Below are positions 1 through 11,268 of a stretch of DNA of 35,000 bases, piece after piece. The notes below the pieces were generated by a model. That model made no database searches. It was not told where the DNA came from and worked only from the letters and a program-made list of their open reading frames with translations. Made by a program: the position numbers and the translations under genes. Origin of the DNA: Chrysomallon squamiferum (taxonomy: Eukaryota; Mollusca; Gastropoda; Neomphalida; Peltospiridae); assembly GCA_012295275.1 (NCBI GenBank), contig CM022673.1, positions 6,047,811 to 6,082,810 of the forward strand, written 5' to 3'. Position 1 is the first letter of the stretch; the number at the start of each line of letters is the position of its first letter.

Positions 1-660
1 AACAAGAATGAAATCTTAATTTAAGAGCATTTTCTAAATCCTTTCATTCTGAAACTCAAAAAAAAAAAAAAAACCCCACAAAAAAACCACACAAAAAAAC
101 AACATAACCTTTCTATTTTCATCATTAAATCAATATTAACACAAATTAAAATTTGAAACCAGAAGACAGCCTGATCACGAGAAACACCAAATAGGATTGC
201 ATGTTTACTGTAACAGCAGTACACTCTGTTTTTTTTTTTTTTGGTTTTTTTTTGGTTTTAAACTAAAAACCATAACTGCCCTTGGCTATTTTACAGACAG
301 AAGACAAAAATACAATTGCAGAACAAAATGAATGGGGTTGATCTTTAATCTGATGCATGTCTGTCAGGCCAAAAACCGGTGAAAACCAGTTGACAGTTTT
401 CTGGGATGATGACAGGCTGATCAGTGGTCTGATTAATATGCCACGCAGCCAGTGGCGGCATTGCGTGGCTGTCTGTTAAATTTAGCCTCTGATCAGTGCG
501 GCAGGACCGAATTAATGTTTTACGATGTTGGAGAAATGAAAAGAAAATATCAGCTTCAAACAGAAATTAGAAAACACAGGATATTGGGCTCCGCTAACAG
601 TGCAAGATGAATGATGTAATAAAAAAAAATATAAGAAGACAAGACCAGACAGTATGGTGT
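1..660. other. AT-rich intron with a less AT-rich island at about 300-540
   Basis: Homopolymer A and T runs occur near 60-75 and 230-255. From about 300 to 540 composition is more balanced and non-repetitive. This part holds an 8-base GC-rich inverted repeat, GCCACGCA at 440-447 with TGCGTGGC at 462-469, and the word TGATCAGTG twice (418-426 and 491-499). No gene seen. Confidence 0.6.
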
Positions 661-670
661 GAGAGGGATG

Positions 671-672
<2 letters not shown>

Positions 673-755
<83 letters not shown>
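673..755 (+). repeat. (GA)n microsatellite, about 40 copies
   Basis: An essentially uninterrupted AG run of about 80 bases, flanked to about 930 by GA- and AAAG-rich DNA. Open frames reading RERERE or SLSLSL through it are translations of the repeat. Confidence 0.98.
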
Positions 756-761
<6 letters not shown>

Positions 762-929
762 CATGTGCAGAGAAAATGGTGAGAAATTGAGAGAGAAAGA
801 GAGGGAAACAGACAGAAAAAGAGAAAGCAAGGTCAAATAGAAAGAAAGAAGAAAGACTCAGAATAGTGATATAAAAAGGATAAAACTTCAAGATAAAAAA
901 AGGAAAAAAAAGAAAGAAGTAACTCTGCA

Positions 930-1460
930 ATCTGATGAAGGATGTTACCGTATTATCATTACTGCAAGATTACAGTGTTATTATCATGTCAGGGAGGTAA
1001 CCGTACAATCAAACAGGGAGGGGGTGGGCATTATTGTAACATCCCCACTGTAAGATGTCATTATGGTGTCCAGATCCTGTTGTTATTGTCATCAGATGCA
1101 AATGAACTTTCTCTCTCCAGGGTCATTGACAAGATCCGAGTATTGCTCTTCCACCACGAACCACTATCAAAACAGGCACTTGAACCCTCATCAGTGTAAT
1201 TTCACTGGAAGATTTTTTTTTTTTTCTTTTTTCTTACAGTTTCTTCAACAGCAATCACTTTCAATTAAACTGCATCTGCCTGATTTTCTAAGATACACAT
1301 CATCTACGGTAATGGCTACCTTCGGATACTGTCCTTCCAAGAGACAAGCCAATTTCGGTGTTGCCAGGATGATGTTTTGTACCAGGCAATTAAGGGAACA
1401 ATTTTCAGTTTGACCCCCACTACTTTTCTTCCTCAGAGCGTTTGTACCTTTCTGCACCAG
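930..1460. other. Non-repetitive island, no gene recognised
   Basis: Composition here is more balanced than in the flanks. 940-1075 contains loosely repeated segments (ACTGCAAGAT / ACTGTAAGAT followed by TTAT...TGTC) and an AGGGAGGTAAC word at 991-1001. CTCTCTCCAG near 1121 resembles a splice acceptor, but no recognisable coding sequence follows. Open frames of 116 aa (plus) and 70 aa (minus) match nothing I know. Confidence 0.45.
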
Positions 1461-1929
1461 TCTGAATATTTCTCACTTCCCATGAACTTGGCCTCATAAA
1501 GAACTAGTCTGTAGACTTTTACATAACGCTGAAGTTCAAACTTCTGAATGACATTTTGCTGAATTACGGTCTGAATGTGTAAAGATATCCAGCTAGTTTA
1601 TAATGTCTCGTATATCAGAATTGTTCAGAGTCTATGGGAAGGTACACATAAAAACTGCTTGCTGTTAATTAGCAAGAGTAACCTATGGTTAAAAGAGGTT
1701 TCGTTTTGGAATGTTATTATCAGAACATTCAGATTCTTTCACAACAACTGTTTGTATTAAATTACAGTCAGAGGTCATTAAAAAGAGTTTAATTTCACTT
1801 CATTTATTTCAGATTAAATGGTACATAAATAAAAAGCAAATTTATAAAATACAACTACAAACAGACATGTACACACATTTTCTCTCAGATACACTCACAC
1901 AGAAAAACAGACATACATACATACTGACC

Positions 1930-2040
1930 AACACACACACACACACATACACATAGACACACACACACACACAGACACACAAACACACACAGACACATAC
2001 ACACAAACTCACAGAGGATTTTACACCCACTCGCACACAC
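1930..2040 (+). repeat. (CA)n-rich tract, interrupted
   Basis: Runs of CA are broken by CATA, GACA and AAAC interruptions, an old, decaying dinucleotide array. Confidence 0.95.
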
Positions 2041-2449
2041 AAAACAAATCCTCCCAACTCACACCATGTTATTTCTAACATTATTAGCTGTCTTGTTTTA
2101 TCACTATTAATTTGTTTTTCCCCAGCACAATCAAACAAAACAGCAACAACGCATTTCCGAACCCAAATCCCATTCACCGAAAAAAGAAACTTTCCTTAAA
2201 CCCGTAATCCCACTGATGCAAGAACAAGCATCTTAATAAGCTTTATCCCTGGAATCCCTGCGTTTAATCATTTCATTTACACCAGCCGTCACTGTCCTCA
2301 GAAACAGAACAACGAACTTAAACGGGATTCACACTACAAACTAATTCAAACGTATTCTTTCCATTTGAAAGGAGAAAAATCAGTGTAAACACAGTTAATT
2401 GACAACTTTTACAATTGTCAAAGTGTATCCCCAAGCCTCAAAGGGGTTA

Positions 2450-2604
2450 AAAAAAAAAAAAAAAAAAAAAGAAGTTGAAAATCAATAAATGTCAAATTTA
2501 CATGTCTTTTCTTTGGCTGTGAAAATTTAATTTCTTTGAAATAGAGTAAAAGTTTCCAATAAAATTGCGTTCCAGTGATTAAAAAAAAAAAAAAAAAAAA
2601 AAAA
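2450..2604 (+). repeat. Two poly(A) runs about 110 bases apart
   Basis: Runs of about 20-24 A occur at about 2450-2470 and 2581-2604, both followed by GAAGTT or AAGTTAAT. No element body is recognised upstream of either, so they are not called as retrotransposon tails. Confidence 0.9.
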
Positions 2605-2749
2605 GTTAATAAAATTGTATGTGTGAACTTTGCTGAAATCTTCAATCAGATATAGAAATGTAAATTGATTTTTGTTTTTTGTGAAAACCATTGTGATGTA
2701 GGTTATTTGGATTTGCTTAGATACAAACAGTGTAGAATGATAGAGAATA

Positions 2750-2750
<1 letters not shown>

Positions 2751-2821
<71 letters not shown>
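2751..2821 (+). repeat. (GA)n microsatellite, about 35 copies
   Basis: A pure GA run of about 70 bases following AATAATAGAG. It is the second of three GA arrays in the first 4 kb. Confidence 0.98.
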
Positions 2822-2825
<4 letters not shown>

Positions 2826-2829
2826 TTAA

Positions 2830-3755
2830 TGATAGTCCCTCTGTCTCATCAATTCCATTCAGTGCCACACAATATGTTTCCCATTCCAAATAGGGTCTCT
2901 TCAGTTATTTTAAAATGTGGTAACACATTTCATTCTATTTTAGAAATGTCTTTAAAAGATTTCTGCCTAAGGGAAACCCATCAAATACAACAGTGATGTT
3001 TTGGGATTTTTTTCACTGAATTGTTATTATTATAATAATATTCACTAATAATAAGTGTTAAACATTTTTGTATGTCTTAAATAAATATTCATTCATTCTT
3101 TTGGTTAGTATTATAAAGATTTTTTTGCACTGTATGTTAAATGCAAAATCATTTTCTTGGAAAGAAAAACTAAAACAAGAAACAAGAAACAAACCAAAAA
3201 AAAATAAAAAATTCCAAAAATAAAAAATTTAAAAATAAAATCAACAAAAAAACAACAACAAAAAAACAGCAGTTGTGAGAAGTATAATTTAATTTAACGT
3301 TTTTCTTCTTTTCCATTTTAAAAAAAAAAAATTGTCGAAGATTCCAGTATTTTAACTGTATATCATGAAACAAGTGATGAAATCTCTTGATGAAGAAAAA
3401 CCAAAATGGTTACAATTACTTTCATGTAATTATTGCCCTGTCAGAAGTTTTAAATTAAAGTGACCGAATTAAAAAGAAAAAACCATTTTAAAAAAAAAAC
3501 ATCATTTTTTTTTAATGAACAGGATTTAAAAGTACATAAATGTTTTTAAAGAGATATTCGGTTTTTGTTTGTCTTTTAGATGATGAGGTTTCTGACACTG
3601 AAAAATGGTTGTTTATTTCTAAAGGTTAGAAATGGAGTATGGTTTCTCATATCTTATTAAGAATGAACACTGGAAAGTGGTTTCAGTGTTTATTTTATAG
3701 GTTAATATTTGCCTAATTTCATTGATATTCATCTCTCTTATGTTTCATTAAGAGT
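2830..3755. other. AT-rich intron, nothing recognised
   Basis: Long A- and T-rich words dominate, with A-rich DNA with scattered C at 3165-3270 and a short TTATTATTATAATAAT palindrome near 3022. No gene or element was found. Confidence 0.6.

Positions 3756-3758
<3 letters not shown>

Positions 3759-3825
<67 letters not shown>
3759..3825 (+). repeat. (GA)n microsatellite, about 33 copies
   Basis: A pure GA run of about 66 bases following AGAGTTAC and ending at GAGAGGTTTA. Confidence 0.98.
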
Positions 3826-3827
<2 letters not shown>

Positions 3828-4139
3828 TTATAAACAAATAAAACTAAAAACTCAGTTTGACATTTAAGATAATTAATTATTTCATTTTTATTTCAGCTCT
3901 ACTCTCATTTTTAAATCTGTTTCTCATCTCATTAAATTATTGAACATTACTTCAATACTTTAATGAAGCTAAAAGTCATTGATGAAAATGTCAAAACGAT
4001 ATATATATATATATAAACAAATCAGGCCAAACAATATTTATTTAAAATTAGCCAATGAAAGCAGGCAAATATAATAATGAAAGTAAATAAGGAAGTAGAC
4101 TGAAGGTCAAGGCTGTTCAGAAAATGTAGTAAACAGAGA

Positions 4140-4425
4140 AAACATGGCTTGTTTTGGGGAAAAGATGAAGGAATGAGAGAAGAAAAAGATGAAAGAATAA
4201 AGGAAGAGGAATGAAGAAGGAAGAAAGGACAGTAATATGAATCAATAAGGAAGAGAAAGAAAAAAGAAAAAGAAAACAAGAAGAAGAAAGAAAAATAAAT
4301 AGAAAAAGAAGAAAAAAGGAAAACAACAGGAAGAAGAATGGTGAAAGAAAAGAACAAACAAACACACAAAGAATGGAAAGAAAGAAATAAAAAGAAGTTG
4401 AAGAAGAAAACATTTAAAAAATTTT
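4140..4425 (+). repeat. Purine-rich tract (GAA/GAAA type), about 285 bases
   Basis: The plus strand is nearly all A and G, in irregular AAGAAG, GAAAGA and AGGAAG words. The complementary minus strand gives several overlapping F/S/L-rich open frames up to 137 aa. These come from the TTC/TCT composition and show no domain. Confidence 0.9.
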
Positions 4426-4810
4426 TTAGATTCAAATAAATTATCGACTAGATATGCAAATAAATCACAAAAAAAACAAAAGATAAGTTTAATGATTAAA
4501 ATGAAACAGGAAATTCTTGTATTGACAGGCAGGTAAAAAAAAAATGAAGTGAACAAAAAATTGGTTAAGGAAGTTGAAATTAAGATAAACACACATGAAG
4601 ATGAAAGAGGATATTAATTATACTGGAAGACAACAAAGCTGGTAAATAAATGCTTGATTCAAAACCAAACAGTGTGTGTCTTGATTCAGGGTTGTAAAAT
4701 ATTCACATTTCACAGGCAACACACTGATTATTTAACATCAACATGGACAGAACTCATTTTCTTTTTTTCCAAAAACTGTTTTAGGAATTTCATTGTTTTT
4801 AAATGCATTT

Positions 4811-4840
4811 CCTCTTCTTCTTCTTCTTCTTCTGATAATG

Positions 4841-4881
<41 letters not shown>

Positions 4882-4882
4882 T
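4811..4882 (+). repeat. (TTC)n followed by (ATT)n
   Basis: About seven TTC copies at 4811-4832 are followed, after TGATAATG, by an ATT run to about 4880. The two adjacent trinucleotide arrays give a spurious S/Y-rich open frame. Confidence 0.95.
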
Positions 4883-4889
4883 TTATTAT

Positions 4890-5580
4890 ATATAGCCTAT
4901 ATATATAAATTATTTATTTACTTATTTTATTTTTATTTTTATATGGATGCTCTATTGTTGTTTTAATGGTTTGACTTTGCCACCATTATCAGTGTTCTTA
5001 GTACATAGGTACTAAAATTATTTATTTTTTTGTGTGTTTAATTATTTAATTATTTTCATTTATAACATGAACCATAAAAGTGTTCATTAAATCTTAAATT
5101 TTTTTTCTCTTTGTTTATTTATTCATTTTTTTATCTAATTATTATTTAAATATAAAATTCAGTTATAAATTACAAAAAAAAAAAAAAAAAAAAAAAAAAG
5201 AAAACAAATTTGTTTACAAGGTTCAGAAAACATTAACCCCACACTGATCATATGTTAGGAAAACAGCATCTGCTAGCAAAACAATATTTACCCAATCTGA
5301 GAGTATAAAACAAAATCTAAAGTTCATGTCTGAACAATTGCTGAAGATTAACACACTTTGAATAGCAAACAAAATGCATGTTGTTTTGATCTCTGCAAAT
5401 AGAACAAAAATAAAATAAAAAATAAAATAATAATAATAATAATAAAAGAAAAAAAGAAGAAGTTAGAACTGAATTAAGATTTTCACATTAACTTCTTGTA
5501 GCACTGTTGAAATAAAAATGGAGGATTGAATGTAATCAAGTAATCAAGGATTTCAGGAAGATTTCCAATATATTGACCTG
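4890..5580. other. AT-rich intron, nothing recognised
   Basis: Contains TTTATTTA-type words, a poly(A) run at about 5174-5199 and a short AAT run near 5429-5445. No gene, RNA or element was found. Confidence 0.6.
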
Positions 5581-5584
5581 AATC

Positions 5585-5595
5585 TTTTTTTTCTT

Positions 5596-5640
<45 letters not shown>

Positions 5641-5720
5641 CCAGTGTTAACGAGCAGGCAATTTAAGATGTTTTATTTTATTTTATTTTATTTTATTTTA
5701 TTTTATTTTATTTATTAATT
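5585..5720 (+). repeat. 43-base T homopolymer and (TTTTA)n array
   Basis: Uninterrupted T occupies 5598-5640, one of the longest homopolymers in the window. After CCAGTGTTAACGAGCAGGCA and about 10 further bases, a pentanucleotide TTTTA array of about nine copies fills 5670-5715. Homopolymer length in an assembly is often unreliable. Confidence 0.95.
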
Positions 5721-5919
5721 TTTGTTGTCATCATTTTTGTCATTTAATTAAATGTTCACAAGAGATATGGAACCTATGCAATTATATACAAGAATATTTT
5801 ATTTTACTATTATATATATATATATTTTTTTTGTCCTGTTTTAACTAATTTTTTTTTTTTTATTAACTGATTTAAAATATTAAAAATTATTTCTTATTCA
5901 CACCTAAACGTGGATTGAG

Positions 5920-6430
5920 TGAGAGAGTGGGAAAAGAAGGAAACAGATAGACAGATGCAGAAAGTGAGTCATAGAGAAATGAGATGGCTAGAGAGAGAGA
6001 AAAACAGATAGATGCATAGACAAATAGATGGATAGACAGACAAAAACACGGAGTGACAGACATAGAGAGAATGACTGATAGACTGAGTGATTGTTAGAGA
6101 AAAGGAGAGTTATAACTGGAATGAGAGAGGAAAAGAGAGAGAAATGAATACAGAGACAGAGAGACAATAAATTAGCTAGATGGTGAGAGAGAAATAGTGT
6201 GACAGTGAATGAAACATACAGAGAATAAAAGAGAGAGAAACAGAAATAGTGAGGTATCATATAATTATATAGAAAGAAGAAGACATTTATTAAAACAAAT
6301 AAGGTTCTATGTATTAAAACAAGCACATAGTATACATACACATACATACATCCAAAACTGAGTACAAATGTACACACATACACACACACAAACACACATA
6401 AATGTACAGACACACAGAAACATACACATA
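5920..6430 (+). repeat. Degenerate GA/GATAGACA-rich tract, then CA/TACA-rich tract
   Basis: 5920-6245 is A/G-rich with AGAGAGA, ACAGATAGA and GATAGACA words. 6325-6430 is CACA- and ATACAC-rich. The long minus-strand open frame (141 aa) across it is repeat-derived. Confidence 0.85.
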
Positions 6431-6825
6431 TTTAGCTTAAATACATAAACTGATACACATTGAAATATAAAAACAAAACATTTCTTGATTATTCTATGCT
6501 GTTGTAAAAATCACAAAGATGCTTAATATGCCATCATTGATATATGATTTTTAAAAAAAACCACAATAACAATTACATTTTGATTTTCAAGGTAATGCAT
6601 ATCTCCATTAAATCTGTTATTTCTCAAGATTGAAGCAAAGTAATTATGATTCCTGTTATTTTACTGCCCTCAGGCAAACCAATATGTTTCAAACTTCTCT
6701 TATATTGAACAATATTGTTTTTATTTTTTTCAGAATTAAATGGTTTGTAGAAATTTCTTTTCAACATGGTGATGTTTTTGGAGGATTGTTTTTTTTTTTT
6801 GCTCATGTTGTATGTTCTTAGTGTT

Positions 6826-7103
6826 GCTACTACTTCTGCTACAAATACAACTGCCACTACTATACTTACAGCAACATTATTTCTTATATTACTAATACTG
6901 CTACTGCTACTACTACTACTACTGCTGCTGCTGCTGTTACTGTTATTGCTACTAGTACTAGCACAGTTATGAATATTACTACTACAACTTGTGCTACTAC
7001 TACTAATATTACTACTAGTGCTATTACTACTACTACTGCAATGACTAGTACTACTACTATTATCAACACTTTAATACTATTGCCATTACAGTTCCTACTA
7101 TTA

Positions 7104-7136
<33 letters not shown>

Positions 7137-7400
7137 TTATTGCTACTAGTACTAGCAAAGTTATGAATATTACTATTACTACTTGTGCTACTACTAGTGC
7201 TATTACTACTACTACTGTAATGACTAGTACTACTACTATTATCAACACTTTAATACTATTGCCATTACAGTTCCTACTATTACTACTACTACTACTACTA
7301 CTACTAACTAATGCTACTACTACTTATGACCATTAATACAGCTACTTCTACTACTACTCCTACTATTATTACAACTAACAAGAATAATAATACATTTTAT
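6826..7400 (+). repeat. Imperfect TAC (ACT) trinucleotide array with an internal ~190-base tandem duplication
   Basis: Nearly all triplets are TAC, TGC, ATT or close variants. Within it a complex segment is duplicated. ACTAGTACTAGCA occurs at 6951 and 7145 (offset 194), and GCCATTACAGTTCCTACTAT at 7082 and 7261 (offset 179). The second copy has therefore lost about 15 bases in the middle. Matching open frames on both strands are L/T/V-rich translations of the array. Confidence 0.93.
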
Positions 7401-7409
7401 TAACACTAG

Positions 7410-8150
7410 TCATTTTTATTTCAGAAGTAATTCTACTTTTTCAAAAGAAACTTCTATTTCATTGATGAACAGTTTCCCTCATTTTCCAGACATCTTTCAA
7501 TTCACTGCAATTTTTTGTTTTTTTCTAATATTCAATAAAAATTATTGCACAAAACCATGAAAATTTGTAACAGTGGAGCTTCTTAGATCAGGACAGCAGT
7601 GTACAGCATGCAGAGCAGAAGAACAGAACAGCAAGGGAAAGCAGGAATCAGAAAAGACTGTAAAATGTGGCAGATTTTACAGAGCTGGATTGGAATCAGA
7701 CTCCTACTAATACTCAGGATTTCACAGATTTCAACTCCACATCAAACTACACTCAACTGAGTATCATGTAGAAAAAAAAATGCAAACATTCCAAGCCATG
7801 TGCTTTGTCCACCACAAAGACCACCAGAGCTGATTGTCCACTACAGTGTCCACTTCCTTCTTAATGTCCACAGTCCACTCACAGGACAATGGTCAGATCG
7901 ATGCAGCACTCAAAGGGCCGATGTTTAATTGAAAGCCGATACACTGAAAGACATTCATTGTATCAAGCAGATGTCACAAGAGTGTTTCGTTTACAAATGA
8001 GTTAAACCTCTCTGAAGAGACCACTTGAATACTAAAGGCAGTTTTGATGAAAAGAATGGTTTGTTTTTACAAAAGTCAGTTTAACAAGGCAGGGATGTTC
8101 TCTAAATGGTTATTTATTCAGGTGTCTGTTACACAGAGTATGTCAATGGC
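7410..8150. other. Non-repetitive island, no gene recognised
   Basis: 7560-8040 is more balanced in composition, with words such as GGACAGCAGTGTACAGCATG. Several short open frames exist but none resembles a known protein. Nothing else identified. Confidence 0.5.
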
Positions 8151-8159
8151 GATTTTTTT

Positions 8160-8314
8160 CCTCATTTTCTCTTGCTCCTTTTTCCATCTTCTATATCTCT
8201 TTTTCTATCTTTCTCTTTATCTCTGTCTTTCAGACTTTCCCTCTTTCTGTCTCTTTCTTTTTCTCACTTTGCCTTTCTGTTTTTGTCTTCCTCCTTCCCT
8301 TCATTCTTATTTAC

Positions 8315-8397
<83 letters not shown>

Positions 8398-8690
8398 ATC
8401 TTCTCTCTCTTTATAAATCTATCTGTATTTTGAGATTTAATATTCTCATACTTAATATATGACTCATCCTTTTTCTATCAACTTTTATTTCTTTCTCTAA
8501 TTCTGTATCTCATTCCTTTTTTTCTCTTTTTGTTTATTTCTGGCTTTTTCTCTGTAATCTTCTCTTTCTCACTCTAAAACCCTTGTACATCAGTCTCTCT
8601 GGGTTTTCTCTCTCTCTCTCTCTGTCTTTCTCCTTTTCTACCTGTATCTGTCACTCTCTCTACTTCCATCTCTCACTCTCTTTCTTTCTT
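8160..8690 (+). repeat. Pyrimidine-rich tract with (TC)n core at 8312-8396
   Basis: A CTCTCT core of about 80 bases lies in CTTT/TTTC-rich DNA. It is the reverse complement in type of the GA arrays at 673, 2751 and 3759. Confidence 0.95.
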
Positions 8691-8799
8691 AATTATGTTA
8701 TTAATATAAACATCAATTATTTAAATGACATCCTTCTATTTCAGACTAATTAATTTGAAACATAAATTACCTATGACCCACTTCAAACACATTATTGAT

Positions 8800-9128
8800 A
8801 AAAAAAAAAAAAAAAAAAAAAGCTACCTGTATTTACCAAAGACAAATACAATTACTCCTGATTATCAAGCCTCTGTCAAAATTCAAACACACAATCCAAG
8901 AAGAACAAATTCATTTGCATCCACTGCACAGTTGTTACAGATACAATTCTGCCGAGGAAAGTCTTGTTTGCTGAGCAAATATTTAACTGTCATTAACAGC
9001 AATGGATAATGTTAGATTAAAACTGAAATAAAGCACAGTCGTCGAATTAAACCATTGTTGAGTAACAACTGAATCAACTGTTTGTTCGACAAAATGGTGG
9101 TTTATTGATATTTTTACGTAAATGATTA
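8800..9128. other. Mostly non-repetitive stretch after a poly(A) run
   Basis: A poly(A) run occupies about 8801-8820. The following 200 bases are non-repetitive, with one plus-strand open frame running through them that I do not recognise and that crosses the A run as lysines. No gene called. Confidence 0.5.
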
Positions 9129-9169
9129 AATAATAAATAAATAAATAAATAAATAATTAAGTATTATAG

Positions 9170-9450
9170 TAAGATATTAAGTTTTATTATATTAAATATA
9201 AAAGGTTTAGAGTAAAAAATATTATGTTTTTGTCATATTAAAACAAGGGCTTACAATAAAATATTAAACTTTATTATTATTAAAACAAGGATTACAATGA
9301 CATATTAAACTTTATTATTATTAAAGTAAGGATTACAATAAAATATTAAACTTTATTATTATTAAAACAAGGATTATGGTAATATAATAAGTTTTATTAT
9401 ATTAAAATGAGGTTTACGATTAAATAACAATTTTATTATATCAAAACAAA
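9170..9450 (+). repeat. 41-base AT-rich minisatellite, about 6-7 units
   Basis: Units combine TTAAAACAAGGATTACAAT with AAAATATTAAACTTTATTAT. The AAGG word recurs at 9245, 9287, 9328 and 9369 (42, 41, 41), with degenerate units on both sides. A short AAAT array (9130-9156) precedes it. Confidence 0.88.
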
Positions 9451-9607
9451 TTAACTTATTTTATTTATTGTTATTTCAAATGTTTCTATAATAATGATTT
9501 TTAGGGTTTAAATAAACACAACAAAAAATAAGCCTAATTCCATAATAATAAGTTTCATTTTATTGACAAATCAATATTTAATCATTTAGTTTGTTTTAAC
9601 TCTATCA

Positions 9608-9634
9608 GTGGACTACTACTACTACTACTATTAT

Positions 9635-9718
<84 letters not shown>

Positions 9719-10050
9719 AACTACTACTACTATTACTACATCCACTACAACTATTTTACAGCTAATGTTAATACTATTACAACTGTTACAACTAGTACAA
9801 TTACTATTGCTTCTGCTACTGGCACAACTATTACGACAGTTACACTAGTACAATTACTATTGCTTCTGCTACTGGCACAACTATAATTAGTATTGCTACT
9901 ATTACTATTACTACTAAGACTATTGTTACTATTACAACCACTATTAGTATAACAACAAAAAATATTATTACTACTGTTACTAAAAAAAATACTGCTAATA
10001 TTATTTCAACTATCATGACTAATATTACTATTGTTATTAGTACTAGTATA
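9608..10050 (+). repeat. TAC trinucleotide array, pure then degenerate
   Basis: 9612-9718 is nearly pure TAC (about 35 copies), followed by degenerate TAC/ATT triplets to about 10050. A complex 40-base segment is duplicated at an offset of 53: CTAGTACAATTACTATTGCT at 9792 and 9845. Confidence 0.95.
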
Positions 10051-10069
10051 ATGACTAAAAACAAATAAT

Positions 10070-10112
10070 CATTATCATCATCATTATCATCACCAACATT
10101 ATCATCATCTGG
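10070..10112 (+). repeat. Short (ATC)n tract
   Basis: ATCATT and ATCATC triplets continue the preceding trinucleotide region with a different motif. Confidence 0.9.
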
Positions 10113-10119
10113 ATTTAAA

Positions 10120-11260
10120 GAACAAAATAAAAGTAACCCACATAACAACTTAAACAAATGAAATTCAGTCAAGCGGAAAGGATTCTTTTGCAGCTGGCAA
10201 CCACATAAAAATAACTGGGTTTTTTTTTTCTCAGTAAATCTTTAACATTATCAGTAATCAAGCACTGTTTTAACAAATGATGCAAATAATGGTGCTGACC
10301 TAAAGTTTCACTCAATTAACTTTTTGCAAATCTAACTTGTTTGGTTGCCAGGCAACAGCTGAAAATCATTTAATGCTTATAGTTTAATTTTCACATAGAT
10401 TTTACGTTTTTGTTTATTTTATTTTTTTTTTTTTTTGTTTATTACTGTTACGTTTTATTTTATTTTAGATAAAATTAAAAGATATTTTAAATCATTTAAA
10501 TTTCATATTTGCAGTTTTAGATACAAATTAACAGATTTTTTAAATTTTATAGTTCTATAATGTGTTGATTTTCATCTTCTTTTTTTATTAAGTATTAATT
10601 ATGTTTGATCCATTTAATTTTATATTTAGGTTTCTGTTTTTATTTCTCATATATGATATCATACATAAATTAATTTCCATCTTCAAATAAACTCAAACTT
10701 TAATATCTTTCTTTTCAGCTGTTTTTCATCATATTCATTAAAGACATAAATTCTTAGGGTTTTCAAATTTATAATATATAAGCTTTAAGATCAATACTTT
10801 CAGCTGTTTTATTTTTAATTTTTAATGTTGTTGTTTTTTTTTTTTTTTTTTATCACATTTCATATTATACACACATTTTGTTTTTTGTGGATTTTCAAGT
10901 ATTTAATATAAGCTAAGGTATCTGTACTTTAGTTGTTTTCCATCATGTTTAATTCCAGACATAGACTCTGTTGTTTTGTTTTTTCTTCGTCTGAGCACTT
11001 TGAACACAAACTGTGATGTCTGCCTCCACCTGATTTTTTCACCGGTAAACAAACTGAACATATTTTAACACTGGCTATCAAGTCATGTTTTTTAATTCAA
11101 CATGCTGTTGTTTACAGAAACCAACAGAGAATAGAGACCCACCTGAAGATTTTACCTCATTTACATAAGATTTACACTAAGGAATGTCAGCAGGGGAGGT
11201 AATTACGACGATGCAATTTGCAGGTACTGATGAACAGTGTCAGATATCTTATCAAAATAG
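10120..11260. other. AT-rich intron, no gene
   Basis: Long T runs at about 10420-10436 and 10832-10850. A palindromic GTTGCCAGGCAAC at 10344-10356 and a GGGGAGGTAA word at 11193-11202 are the only items noted. No gene or RNA seen. Confidence 0.55.
10344..10356. promoter_or_regulatory. Candidate RFX X-box (GTTGCCAGGCAAC)
   Basis: Perfect palindrome of GTTGCC and GGCAAC around one A. It satisfies the relaxed X-box pattern GTNRCC-(0-3)-RGYAAC bound by RFX factors. It lies in quiet intronic DNA about 10 kb downstream of the PAS exon. A single 13-base match is weak evidence for function. Confidence 0.35.
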
Positions 11261-11263
11261 CTT

Positions 11264-11268
<5 letters not shown>

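Noticed and set aside
607-840. Open frames on both strands rich in RE or SL repeats (also near 2527-2889, 8044-8462 and 32849-33391)
   Set aside because: They are translations of (GA)n or (TC)n arrays, open because the repeat has no stop in those frames. No non-repeat domain is present.
1121-1200. Coding exon after the CTCTCTCCAG acceptor-like sequence
   Set aside because: The following frame reads no known peptide and has no good donor at its end.
2450-2604. Poly(A) runs as tails of retrotransposed copies
   Set aside because: No element or cDNA body and no target-site duplications are visible. Homopolymers are common across the window.
6766-7248. L-, T- and V-rich frames across the TAC arrays, and the tyrosine-rich frame at 9608-9886
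   Set aside because: Trinucleotide repeat translations. Open frames exist on both strands at once.
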